The position numbers and the translations under genes are program-made. Shown here piece after piece: positions 1-8,317 of a DNA stretch of 64,000 nucleotides. The notes beneath the pieces were generated by a model. The model did not search any database. It saw only the letters and a program-made list of their open reading frames with translations, and was not told the DNA's origin. This DNA is from Treponema sp. UBA792 (GTDB lineage: Bacteria > Spirochaetota > Spirochaetia > Treponematales > Treponemataceae). The first letter of the stretch is position 1; every line of letters begins with the position of its first letter. The stretch lies in contig DBIW01000036.1 in the NCBI GenBank assembly GCA_002296965.1, positions 107,882 through 171,881 of the forward strand. Direction: 5' to 3'.

Positions 1-92
1 TTCCGGATTCGCCGAACTATATCTATTACAGCGGAACGGCGGAGGATGAGCAGCTTGATGACCTGACCCTCCTTGCCGTCAGGCTGTCATGA
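1..92 (+). CDS. C-terminal end of a SpoIIE/RsbU-type PP2C phosphatase (partial)
   Basis: Only the last 29 codons are in the window, read in the frame that ends with TGA at 90-92. The end reads DDLTLLAVRLS, which is the typical close of SpoIIE/RsbU PP2C domains: the Asp-Asp pair binds metal and is followed by the last beta strand. A complete protein of the same family lies at 60492-62165 and ends in a similar way (DDQSLLVVKIQ). These enzymes dephosphorylate STAS anti-sigma antagonists. The input domain cannot be seen here. Confidence 0.75.
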   Translation, partial: PDSPNYIYYSGTAEDEQLDDLTLLAVRLS

Positions 93-155
93 TATGGACT
101 TCTGGTGTTTCCTGAATTATATTAGATGATGAACTGATAATCTGAGGAGGAAAAT

Positions 156-482
156 ATGGATATTGACCGGAAACTTAGGGATATGCTTGAGAAGGGAGCT
201 AAGGCGTCAAAGGCCGCATTCGAGAAGGCCGGAGATGCTGTTCAGGAATTCAGCGACAAGAGCGTTGTCCGGCTGGAGCGCAGGCAGCTTGAGAACCGCA
301 GGGACACAAAATACACCGAGCTTGGCAGAGCCGTCGCCGCCTCCTTTATGGAGAAGGGACAGAATGTGTTCAAGTCTGACACGCAGGAAGGGCAGGCGTT
401 CATGCAGGAGATACTTCCCCTGCTTGACGAGATTGCCGGTCTTGACCGTGCGATAAGCGGGAAGGACACCCGGCAGGAATAG
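156..482 (+). CDS. Small charged helical protein of unknown function
   Basis: The protein has 108 residues, is mostly helical and charged, and has no signal peptide or membrane segment. A strong ribosome binding site (GAGGAGG) lies 7 bases before the ATG. The middle is rich in Arg and Glu (VVRLERRQLENRRD), and the end reads like two amphipathic helices. It follows the phosphatase tail with a 63-base gap, so the two may share a transcript. I do not recognise a family. The size and composition resemble small cytoplasmic stress or scaffold proteins, but nothing in the sequence supports a specific role. Confidence 0.7.
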   Translation: MDIDRKLRDMLEKGAKASKAAFEKAGDAVQEFSDKSVVRLERRQLENRRDTKYTELGRAVAASFMEKGQNVFKSDTQEGQAFMQEILPLLDEIAGLDRAISGKDTRQE

Positions 483-490
483 CCTGCCTG

Positions 491-1795
491 TCATTCAAGG
501 ATTGTTATCTCCACGCGCCTGTTCGCCGCTTTTCCGCCAGCTGTTGCGTTGTCGGCGACGGGCCTGTGGCTTCCGCTTCCGTGGCAGATGAATTTGCCCT
601 CCGGGATTCCGCGTGCGGCGAGGCTTCTTGCCGTAGCCTTTGCCCTTTCGAGCGACAGCCTCATCTCTCCCTTCTCGTTGCCTGTGGCGGCGGTATGGCC
701 CTCCACCAGAAACATGGATTCAGGAGCCTCCATCAGTATGGAGGCAATCAGATCCAGCCTCTCATCCTCTCCGGGCAGAAGCTCGGCGCTGTCCGCCTTG
801 AATTTCAGGTCGCTCATTGTCAGCCTGATTCCGGATTCGGTCTCGTCCACCTTTATTTCCGGCTTAGTGCCGTCCGCCTTTCCGTCCGGTCTGCCGGTTT
901 CGGATTTGCCTTCCGCTGATTTCCGTCCCGCGGTTTCCGTTTCGTTTTTTCCGGCCGGTTCCGCCGCCGCAACCGCGCCTGCCCTGCTGATCGCGGGAAT
1001 GAGCCTGCTTCTGTCGGTCGCCGGTGGATATTCCGTGAAAAGCGAGATTGTTCCCCTGTAGGTGATCTGCCTGCCTCCGCTGTAGAAGAATGTCTCGTCC
1101 ACCGTGTCGCGCACGACCGCCGCATTTCCCGTCCTTCTGCTGACGTACATTGTCGCATTGTGGGAGCCGCTTGCCTTGGTGAGTTCCGGATCCCCTCCGA
1201 AGTCGATGTATGAGATTCCGTATCTGGTAGCCCATTTCGCCCTCAGAACGAGCATCTCCTCTCCGTTGAACAGCTCGTTTCCGATGTATGTGTATTCTAT
1301 ATACATCGGAATTCTGGTGAATCTGCCGTCTCCCAGCGGATCCACCGTCCGCTCAGCCTTTGACTGCCATCTGTCTCCGGGGCTTATGGCTTTTTCCGTG
1401 AAGGCCGGAAAGCTTCTGAAGGTCGGATAGCCGTGATCCTCCGTCATGACAAGGTTTCCGTCGGGGCTTATCCTGAACGCGGCCGGAACAGCCTCGTGTA
1501 TGGAATCCCCGACTTTTCCGGAGTTCCGCCTTGTGTCCTGCGAGACATAGAAATTCCCTGTGTAGAAACGGTCTCCGCCCGTCCGTCCGTCGGGGCTCTC
1601 CGCCGGCGTTATGAATGAGCGGATCTCCCTGTTCACAAGTCCGGTGTATTTTCCGTTGTCATAGCGGCGCAGATCCGACCGCTCCACGAGCATGTATGTT
1701 CCGGTTCCGCTGTATCTTATTCTTGCCGGCTCATCGGCCTTCGCCGTTGCCGCCAGCAGAATTGCGGCCAGAACCGCAGGCCTGCATCTTTTCAT
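491..1795 (-). CDS. Secreted protein with C-terminal OmpA-like peptidoglycan-binding domain
   Basis: The protein has 434 residues. The N-terminus (KRCRPAVLAAILLAATAKA) is a cleavable signal peptide. Residues about 25-270 form a beta-rich region seen in treponemal outer-envelope proteins. A low-complexity Gly/Lys/Glu linker follows (about 275-325). The OmpA C-terminal domain occupies about 330-434, with LVEGHTAATG, an SLERAKATARSLAARGI helix and a closing NRRVEITI strand. This fold binds diaminopimelate-type or ornithine-type peptidoglycan and would tether the protein to the sacculus in the periplasm. It lies just downstream of, and on the same strand as, the tRNA-binding protein gene, 5 bases apart. 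Confidence 0.85.
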   Translation of the reverse strand: MKRCRPAVLAAILLAATAKADEPARIRYSGTGTYMLVERSDLRRYDNGKYTGLVNREIRSFITPAESPDGRTGGDRFYTGNFYVSQDTRRNSGKVGDSIHEAVPAAFRISPDGNLVMTEDHGYPTFRSFPAFTEKAISPGDRWQSKAERTVDPLGDGRFTRIPMYIEYTYIGNELFNGEEMLVLRAKWATRYGISYIDFGGDPELTKASGSHNATMYVSRRTGNAAVVRDTVDETFFYSGGRQITYRGTISLFTEYPPATDRSRLIPAISRAGAVAAAEPAGKNETETAGRKSAEGKSETGRPDGKADGTKPEIKVDETESGIRLTMSDLKFKADSAELLPGEDERLDLIASILMEAPESMFLVEGHTAATGNEKGEMRLSLERAKATARSLAARGIPEGKFICHGSGSHRPVADNATAGGKAANRRVEITILE

Positions 1796-1800
1796 AGGTG

Positions 1801-2334
1801 TCAGCCTACGTTTCCGTTTTTATATACTGATGCGGTCAGATATTTTCCGTCCGCCGTAAGCCGCTTTCCGTCAATCTCCACGAATCCGTCTCTTGTGCGG
1901 AGCGGCATTTCAAAGAATTTGTCCGGCTTCACGTAGCAGAGCTTCTCCTCCGGCGCTGAGAATCCCTCCGGCTCAAGGACCGTGCCCGGCTCGAACTGGG
2001 GCGCGAACAGGACCTCGCAGGTCTCATGATCTTCCGGCGTGTCGGGATCGGATGCCGCGAGGAGCATTCCGTTGCTTCTGACTCCGCGGAAATTCGCCGG
2101 CTTCAGGTTGTATACCAGGACGATGTTCTTTCCGAGCAGCTCCTCCGGCCTGTAGAACGGGACTATGGAGCTGACAATCTGTCTCGGCTCCTCTCCGTCT
2201 CCGGTGTCGAGGGTGAGTATGTACAGAAGCGAGCCGCCCGGATGCTGCTCCACCTTTATGATTTTAGAGACCTTAAGTATGACCTTCCTGCTGAATCTCT
2301 CCGCCACCGGCATCATGCCGCTGTCCTCTTCCAT
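1801..2334 (-). CDS. Stand-alone tRNA-binding (EMAP/MetG C-terminal-like) OB-fold protein
   Basis: The protein has 177 residues. Residues about 15-115 match the tRNA-binding OB fold found at the C-terminus of methionyl-tRNA synthetase and in CsaA: KIIKVEQHPGGSLLYILTLD, then RQIVSSI, NLKPANFRGVRSNGMLLAA. The RSNGMLLAA segment is the family signature. About 60 further residues follow the fold, longer than CsaA, with the repeated element CYVKPDKFFEMPLR. It may be a separate tRNA-binding subunit for methionyl-tRNA synthetase. That partner is not in the window. A good ribosome binding site (GGAGG) precedes the ATG at 2334. Confidence 0.8.
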   Translation of the reverse strand: MEEDSGMMPVAERFSRKVILKVSKIIKVEQHPGGSLLYILTLDTGDGEEPRQIVSSIVPFYRPEELLGKNIVLVYNLKPANFRGVRSNGMLLAASDPDTPEDHETCEVLFAPQFEPGTVLEPEGFSAPEEKLCYVKPDKFFEMPLRTRDGFVEIDGKRLTADGKYLTASVYKNGNVG

Positions 2335-2422
2335 GGTTTCCTCCGTCAGATATATAAAGATGGAACAGAGGTTACCACAGATCAGGATCTTTGTAAATTT
2401 GACCGCACCCGCAATATTTTCC

Positions 2423-2449
2423 TAAACTCCCTTGTCCGTAACCCGATAT
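2423..2449 (+). promoter_or_regulatory. Candidate sigma-28 (FliA) promoter upstream of flgF
   Basis: TAAA at 2423-2426, a 15-base spacer, then CCCGATAT at 2442-2449. The bacterial flagellar sigma-28 consensus is TAAA-N15-GCCGATAA, so the -35 is exact and the -10 differs at the first and last positions. It points into the rod gene cluster, with the flgF ATG 20 bases after the -10. The fit of site and gene is suggestive, but many treponemal rod genes are transcribed by the housekeeping factor. Confidence 0.5.
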
Positions 2450-2468
2450 TCATTATAAGAGGTGAAAA

Positions 2469-3266
2469 ATGATTCGTGGCTGGTACATAGGCGCAAGCGG
2501 AATGAGTGCGCAGCAGAACAGGCTTGACGCGATCTCCAACAATCTTGCGAATGTTGATACTGCGGGATACAAGCGTGACGTGACGGCAAGCAAGTCTTTT
2601 CCGGAGCTTCTGCTGCGGCGTACATCCGCGGACGGAGTGTACCACATTCCGGACGGTTCCGCTGATGCGGCGCCGGTGATAGGAAAGCTGGGGCTCGGCG
2701 TCGAGACGAACGAGAATTTCACCGATTTTTCACAGGGTTCGTTCAAGATTACAAACACTAAGACCGATGTCGCTTTTTCCGGAAAGGGATTCTATGCGGT
2801 GCAGACGCCGGAAGGCGAGCGCTACACGAGGAACGGAAATTTCCATATAGGCAAGGAAGGGATTCTTGAGACCAAGGAAGGCTATCCTGTGCTAGGCGAG
2901 GACGGAATCATAACCCTTGAGAACGACCGCTTCATAGTAAACGAGGACGGAATCCTCTTCTCGGAGGATGACATGGGAGAGATAGCCAGATTCAAGGTTG
3001 TCCGTTTTGACAACGAGCGCTATCTGAAGAAGATGGGCGGCAGCATGTATTCAAGCAACGGCATATCCGGCCCGGCCCACATCGCCGAGGGAGCGGAACG
3101 CCCAAAATTCATGCAGGGCTATACGGAGACTTCCAATGTGAACGTCGTGAACGAGATGGTCCAGATGATTGAGGTGAACCGCGCGTATGAGGCGAACCAG
3201 AAGACAATCACAAGTCAGGATTCAATGATGGGCACGCTCTGGCAGAAAGTCGCCGTGATGAGCTGA
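2469..3266 (+). CDS. flgF: Flagellar proximal/distal rod protein, FlgF family
   Basis: The protein has 265 residues and belongs to the FlgF/FlgG rod family. The N-terminal rod motif (GASGMSAQQNRLDAISNNLA followed by NVDTAGYKR) and the C-terminal motif (SNVNVVNEMVQMIEVNRAYE) form the helical bundle that packs into the rod core. The central D1-like domain contains AFSGKGFYAVQTPEGERYT. It is exported by the flagellar type III system and sits in the periplasmic flagellar motor. It is the first gene after a divergent promoter region. FlgG follows after 34 bases. In spirochaetes this paralogue is variously called FlgF, FlhO or FlgG2, so the symbol is less certain than the family. Confidence 0.9.
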   Translation: MIRGWYIGASGMSAQQNRLDAISNNLANVDTAGYKRDVTASKSFPELLLRRTSADGVYHIPDGSADAAPVIGKLGLGVETNENFTDFSQGSFKITNTKTDVAFSGKGFYAVQTPEGERYTRNGNFHIGKEGILETKEGYPVLGEDGIITLENDRFIVNEDGILFSEDDMGEIARFKVVRFDNERYLKKMGGSMYSSNGISGPAHIAEGAERPKFMQGYTETSNVNVVNEMVQMIEVNRAYEANQKTITSQDSMMGTLWQKVAVMS

Positions 3267-3300
3267 ATTTTATAGGAACAGGAATTCGGGAGCAAAGATT

Positions 3301-4095
3301 ATGGTAAGAAGCCTTTGGACGGCGGCCACCGGAATGAACGGCCAGCAGTCAAACATAGACGCGATTTCAAACAATCTGTCAAACGTGAACACGACCGGCT
3401 ACAAGCAGCAGCGTGTCGAATTTGAGGATCTTGTCTATCAGGATCTCAAGCTTGCCGGAACTCCGGCCACGGAGGATACGGTCACTCCTGTCGGAATACA
3501 GCAGGGAAGCGGTGTGAAGGTCGCCGCCACCCAGCGCATAATGAACCAGGGCTCTCTCCAGAACACCGGAGTCGATACTGATGTCGCTATTGTGGGAGAG
3601 GGCTTCTTCCGTGTCCAGAAATATGACGGAAGCTACGCCTATACACGGGACGGCTCGTTCAAGGTGGACAGCAACGGCCAGCTTGTGAATTCCAACGGAC
3701 TTCGCGTCATGCCGGAGATAATTCTTCCTGAGGGATATGACGTGTCAAGCCTCACCATAACCCAGTCCGGCGTCGTGTCGGTGAAAGTGAACGGCGGAAA
3801 CGATCCTGTGGAGGTCGGCCAGCTTGAGCTTTACCGTTTTCCGAATGCGGTCGGACTTCATGCGGAGGGCGACAACCTCTTCAAGGTGACGAATGCCAGC
3901 GGCGAGGCGATAGCGGGAATTCCCGGAAGCGAGGGAATGGGCGAGACCCGCCACAAATTTCTTGAGATGTCGAATGTTTCTGTCGTAAATGAGATGGTGC
4001 AGATGATAGTCGCCCAGCGCGCATACGAATTCAACAGCAAGGCGATCCAGACATCTGACAATATGCTTTCAACAGCCGTCAACCTCAAGCGCTGA
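3301..4095 (+). CDS. flgG: Flagellar distal rod protein FlgG
   Basis: The protein has 264 residues, the usual FlgG length. The N-terminus MVRSLWTAATGMNGQQSNID is the classic FlgG start. It continues with AISNNLSNVNTTGYKQQRVE, and the C-terminus has SNVSVVNEMVQMIVAQRAYE. The central region reads VAIVGEGFFRVQ and YAYTRDGSFKVDSNGQLVNS. It builds the distal rod connecting motor and hook in the periplasm. It lies between flgF and the FlgJ-like gene, in the same orientation and with short gaps, consistent with one operon. Confidence 0.95.
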   Translation: MVRSLWTAATGMNGQQSNIDAISNNLSNVNTTGYKQQRVEFEDLVYQDLKLAGTPATEDTVTPVGIQQGSGVKVAATQRIMNQGSLQNTGVDTDVAIVGEGFFRVQKYDGSYAYTRDGSFKVDSNGQLVNSNGLRVMPEIILPEGYDVSSLTITQSGVVSVKVNGGNDPVEVGQLELYRFPNAVGLHAEGDNLFKVTNASGEAIAGIPGSEGMGETRHKFLEMSNVSVVNEMVQMIVAQRAYEFNSKAIQTSDNMLSTAVNLKR

Positions 4096-4117
4096 CGCAT
4101 AGATACGGGGGAATGAT

Positions 4118-4624
4118 ATGAATGTCGGTCAGGTCAGTACGGTGTCATCGCTTACGGCAGGAAAAGGCGCGCTCTCATCAGCCAGGATGAGCGGCGAGGA
4201 GGCCAGATTCTCTGAGCTGCTTGACAGGCTCAGGCCGGATGACGGAAAATCCAGTCTTTCGTCGTCACAGATCGCGCGGAGCGGCCGTCTGAACGGAGAA
4301 TACACGACGGGATTTGCCGGGACATTCACATCCGCATCCGACACGGATTCTCTTCCCAGGGGAGCCGCTGCGAACCAGTCAGGATCCTCCGGCAGGGACA
4401 CAAGAATCGACAGGACCAGCGAGCTTTATGAGAAGGCCATGGAGCTTGAGAACTATTTCGTGAAGCAGATGCTGTCCTCAATGAGGAAAACCGTCATGCG
4501 CAGCGGAGAGAGCGACTTCGCGCGCGATACATACGAGGACATGCTTTATGATGAGTATGCCGCGGAGATGACCAAGAACGCCGGATTCGGTCTTGCCGAT
4601 CAGATTTACATTCAACTTGCATAG
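4118..4624 (+). CDS. FlgJ-like rod-binding protein (no muramidase domain)
   Basis: The protein has 168 residues. The first 100 are Ser/Gly-rich and poorly ordered. The last 65 match the FlgJ N-terminal rod-binding domain: AMELENYFVKQMLSSMRKTV, then YEDMLYDEYAAEMTKNAGFG and LADQIYIQLA. The peptidoglycan-hydrolase domain of enterobacterial FlgJ is absent, as is common in spirochaetes, so cell-wall cutting must be done by another enzyme. It probably caps or scaffolds rod assembly. It starts 22 bases after flgG and is in the same operon. Confidence 0.85.
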   Translation: MNVGQVSTVSSLTAGKGALSSARMSGEEARFSELLDRLRPDDGKSSLSSSQIARSGRLNGEYTTGFAGTFTSASDTDSLPRGAAANQSGSSGRDTRIDRTSELYEKAMELENYFVKQMLSSMRKTVMRSGESDFARDTYEDMLYDEYAAEMTKNAGFGLADQIYIQLA

Positions 4625-4686
4625 ACGGCGGTTACTGCGTAGAATGGAGGGACACAACTAAATCATTGCATCGAGGTTCCTCATCT

Positions 4687-6753
4687 ATGAAAAAGAAGAA
4701 TTCACTTTATTTCAAGCTGTTCGTCATAGCAGCAATAACCGCCGCCGTCACAGCGGCCGGCGTCTCAGCCTCACTCAAGGGAATAATAAGCCGGGGAATG
4801 GCCCTGATAAAGGTCGAGGACATAAACCGCAGCGCCGCGCAGATGCGCGAGAAAATCAACGCGGAGCAGACGGATCTGAAATACAGGGTCTCCCTGATTC
4901 AGCATGACATAAACTGGGACAACATAACTTCACCGTCAGCAATATCAGAAAGAATAAAGAACATACTCAGCGAATTCAGCCTTTATGCCGTCACCCTTGT
5001 TTCCAACGGCGGTGATGTGATCGCATATTCAGGACGCGGCGGTTCCGTCTCCGCGAATTCGGAGCGTGATATGTTCGCCTCGGCGGAATCCGGAAAAAAC
5101 GATGTGACCATAACAATCAAGAACAACAGAATTCTGCTTACGGCGGCCGGAAAGCTTCCTGTGGCCGGCGGTTCCGTCATAATCATCCAGAAAGACCTTA
5201 CGTCGGACTCATGGCTCTCCGGCTATGCCGATATTGTCGGCTGCGACATGAGCCTCTTCGTCAATGACATACGCATGGTCACGACAATCAAGAATTCGGA
5301 GGGTAAGACAAGCGTCGGGACAAAGCTGACGGACCGCAATATCATAGACACTGTATATAAAAATGGCAGTGTCTATGAGGGACAGGCGCTGATAAACGGA
5401 ACAAAATACGTGTCCGTATACAGTCCGCTTTCCAGCGTGGACGGAAACGCGATGCTCTTTCTTGGTATGAATATGGATTTGGTGAATGCGTCGATGACGC
5501 GCATTTTCTCTCTGGCGCTTGTATGCTCGCTTTACACGATTTTCGAGATAGTCGTCATAATGATGATAGCCATCTCAAGGATAATGATGAAGCCTCTGAA
5601 AGGCGCGAACGCCGCGTTCGACAGTCTGAACGGAACCACGGGGCAGTCGGATCTGACGGTCCGTGTTGACGTGAGGAAAGAGGACGAGATAGGCCAGATG
5701 TGCTCCTCCGTGAACACGTTTGTGGAAACCCTGCAGGGACTGATGGCGGATGTCAATGCGGCCGGAGACTCGCTGGCGGAGATAGGCGAGAGCCTCGCGT
5801 CCACATCGCAGCAGTCGGCCAGCGCCGTATCGCAGATTATGGCGAACATCAGCAGCGTCAAGAATCAGGTCACAAAACAGAACGAGGCGCTCACCGAGGT
5901 TCAGCGGATACTTGAAGTAAGCGCCGAGAGCGTCTCCTCGCTTGACAGCCTGATCGAGGGGCAGTCGTCGGCCATAGTCGAGTCCTCCGCCTCAATTGAG
6001 GAGATGGTCGGAAATATAGCCTCCGTGTCGAATTCCGTCAGAAAGATGTCCGGTGAATTCAAGGAGCTGATGGACATAACAGGCTCCGCAAGCAGACGGC
6101 AGAACGATGTGGCGGAGCAGATCAACAACATGGCGCGCCAGTCCCAGCATCTGTCCGACGCCAACAATGTCATTTCACAGATAGCGTCGCAGACCAATCT
6201 CCTTGCGATGAACGCCGCGATTGAGGCGGCCCATGCGGGCGAGGCCGGAAAGGGATTCTCCGTCGTCGCCGATGAGATAAGGAAGCTTGCCGAGGACTCC
6301 TCAAAGCAGTCCAAGTCCATAAAGAACGAGCTTGCAGGAATCAGCCGCGTAATCTCCGATGTCGTGGACGCGTCCGCGCTTTCGGTAAAGGAATTCGGTC
6401 TTATCACCGCCAAGGTCGCATCTACGGACGGACTGGTTCAGGAGATTGACGGAGCCATGACGGAGCAGCATGAGGCCTCGCAGCAGGTTCTTGTCGCGCT
6501 GAAGGAGATAAATTCCGCCACGACCCAGGTCCAGACGACGGCAAAGGATATGGCCTCCGGAATAGACAAGGTCACCTCGTCCACTGACAATCTGGACATG
6601 ATCGCGCGAACAGTCGAGGGAAGCATGGACGAGATGTCGGCCGGTGTCTCGGAGATAAATTCGTCCGCCCAGAATGTGTCCGACCTCGCGTCGGATTCCA
6701 GGGAGAACATCTCCACGCTGAAGAACGTGCTCGCAAAATTCAAGATAAAATAA
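4687..6753 (+). CDS. Methyl-accepting chemotaxis protein
   Basis: The chosen ATG at 4687 gives 688 residues. A TTG 21 bases upstream is possible, but a GAGG motif sits closer to the ATG. One membrane segment lies near residues 7-27 (LFVIAAITAAVTAAGVSASL) and a second near 275-300 (LALVCSLYTIFEIVVIMM). Between them is a roughly 240-residue periplasmic ligand domain of CACHE type. HAMP follows, then a long signalling coiled coil with the conserved tip ASQTNLLAMNAAIEAAHAGE and VVADEIRKLAEDSS. No C-terminal CheR/CheB tether pentapeptide is visible. It lies directly downstream of the rod genes, which fits motility control. The ligand is unknown. Confidence 0.93.
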   Translation: MKKKNSLYFKLFVIAAITAAVTAAGVSASLKGIISRGMALIKVEDINRSAAQMREKINAEQTDLKYRVSLIQHDINWDNITSPSAISERIKNILSEFSLYAVTLVSNGGDVIAYSGRGGSVSANSERDMFASAESGKNDVTITIKNNRILLTAAGKLPVAGGSVIIIQKDLTSDSWLSGYADIVGCDMSLFVNDIRMVTTIKNSEGKTSVGTKLTDRNIIDTVYKNGSVYEGQALINGTKYVSVYSPLSSVDGNAMLFLGMNMDLVNASMTRIFSLALVCSLYTIFEIVVIMMIAISRIMMKPLKGANAAFDSLNGTTGQSDLTVRVDVRKEDEIGQMCSSVNTFVETLQGLMADVNAAGDSLAEIGESLASTSQQSASAVSQIMANISSVKNQVTKQNEALTEVQRILEVSAESVSSLDSLIEGQSSAIVESSASIEEMVGNIASVSNSVRKMSGEFKELMDITGSASRRQNDVAEQINNMARQSQHLSDANNVISQIASQTNLLAMNAAIEAAHAGEAGKGFSVVADEIRKLAEDSSKQSKSIKNELAGISRVISDVVDASALSVKEFGLITAKVASTDGLVQEIDGAMTEQHEASQQVLVALKEINSATTQVQTTAKDMASGIDKVTSSTDNLDMIARTVEGSMDEMSAGVSEINSSAQNVSDLASDSRENISTLKNVLAKFKIK

Positions 6754-6820
6754 AATCCTTCCATTCGCGGGACTGGCGGCGGTGATTGCAGAATCACGGT
6801 CTTTGCTGTATGCTCTGACC

Positions 6821-8317
6821 ATGACTGAAAAATCATTGCCGGAGTCCCTGTCCGGAATTCATATCCATTTTGTCGGCATAAAGGGAACAGGAATGGCCGC
6901 CCTTGTCGAGATCTTCTTCCGGAACGGCGCCGTTATTACAGGAAGCGATGTCGCCGAGCGTTTCTATACCGATGAGATTCTTGAGGGGCTGGGAATAAAG
7001 CCCCTTCCTTTTTCTTCCGGCAACATAACGCCGGATGTCCAGTATGTCGTCTATTCGTCAGCATATAAGCCGGGCGTGAATCCCGATCTGACCGCGGCGG
7101 AGCGTATGGGAATTCCGTGCCTTCTGTACACTGAGGCTCTCGGCGCATACAGCCGTCTGTCCTGTTCCTGCGGAATCTGCGGCGTGCACGGAAAGACGAG
7201 CACCACGGGAATCGCGGGGTCCGTCCTTGAGAAGCTTGATCTTCCTGTTCAGGTTCTGGCCGGTTCCGTGATAAATTCTTTCGGCGGAAAATGCACATAC
7301 ACGTCCCCGTCGTTCTCCTCGTCCGGACGGAGATTTTTTGTGGCCGAGACGTGCGAGTACCAGAGGCACTTCATGTCATTCCATCCGCAAAAGATTGTCC
7401 TCACAAGCGTCGAGAGCGACCATCAGGACTTCTATCCGACATATAATGACATACGCGGCGCATTCGTGGACTATATCTGTCTTCTTCCGGAGGGCGGCGA
7501 GCTTATATTCTGCGCGGATGATCCTGGCGCCGCCGAGACCGCAGGAATAGTCCGGAATCTCCGTCCCGACATAAGGATGGTTCCTTACGGAGAAAAGGCC
7601 GCCGGCGATTTCCATATTGAATTCGGCGCAGCCGGTGACGGACGGCAGGAATTCTCGCTCGGCCTTACAGGAAAACTGGAGCTGCGGGTTCCCGGCGACC
7701 ATGAGATCCGTGATGCCGCCGCGGCCGTGGCGCTTGTATGCAGAATCATATCGGAGACCGGACGCAATCCTGCTGATTTTATACCGGCTGTCAGGGCCGG
7801 ACTCTCATCCTTCTCAGGCGGAAAGCGGCGGAGCGAGGTTGTGTTCCGCGGAAGGACGGATGGCGGAAATTCCGTGATTGTTCTGGATGACTACGGTCAC
7901 CATCCGACCGCCATAAGGACAACCCTCTCAGGCTACAGGAAATTTTACCGCGGAAGAAAAATGATCGTGGACTTCATGTCACACACATATTCGAGGACGG
8001 AGGCGCTTCTGGATGAATTCGCGTCCTCCTTCTCTGATGCTGATGTCGTCGTCCTGCACAAAATATATGCCTCTGCGCGTGAGTTGCCCGGTGATTTCAG
8101 CGTGACCGGACGGACGCTGTTCGATTCCGTCAGGAAAAACCGCGGAAACGTGCATTACTTCGAGGAGCCGTGCGATGCTGAGGAATTCATTCTGTCCGAA
8201 CTGAATGCGCCGCTTCCTCCTGAATATCCTGACGGCTGTCTTCTTGTGACGATGGGCGCCGGCGACAACTGGAAACTGGGGCGGCTGGTCTCATCTCATC
8301 TCGATCCTGTCGAGTGA
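6821..8317 (+). CDS. murC: UDP-N-acetylmuramate--L-alanine ligase MurC
   Basis: About 498 residues from the ATG at 6821; a GTG at 6782 would add 13. The Mur ligase pattern is clear: the nucleotide-sugar glycine-rich start VGIKGTGMAALVEIF, the ATP loop GVHGKTSTT, the central ETCEYQRHF and SVESDHQDFYPT, and the C-terminal domain with DDYGHHPTAI and VTMGAGDNW. This is MurC rather than the recycling enzyme Mpl, judging by the GHHPTAI and GAGD ends. It adds L-alanine to UDP-MurNAc in the cytoplasm. Its last 27 bases overlap the 3' end of the opposite-strand gene. Confidence 0.92.
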   Translation: MTEKSLPESLSGIHIHFVGIKGTGMAALVEIFFRNGAVITGSDVAERFYTDEILEGLGIKPLPFSSGNITPDVQYVVYSSAYKPGVNPDLTAAERMGIPCLLYTEALGAYSRLSCSCGICGVHGKTSTTGIAGSVLEKLDLPVQVLAGSVINSFGGKCTYTSPSFSSSGRRFFVAETCEYQRHFMSFHPQKIVLTSVESDHQDFYPTYNDIRGAFVDYICLLPEGGELIFCADDPGAAETAGIVRNLRPDIRMVPYGEKAAGDFHIEFGAAGDGRQEFSLGLTGKLELRVPGDHEIRDAAAAVALVCRIISETGRNPADFIPAVRAGLSSFSGGKRRSEVVFRGRTDGGNSVIVLDDYGHHPTAIRTTLSGYRKFYRGRKMIVDFMSHTYSRTEALLDEFASSFSDADVVVLHKIYASARELPGDFSVTGRTLFDSVRKNRGNVHYFEEPCDAEEFILSELNAPLPPEYPDGCLLVTMGAGDNWKLGRLVSSHLDPVE

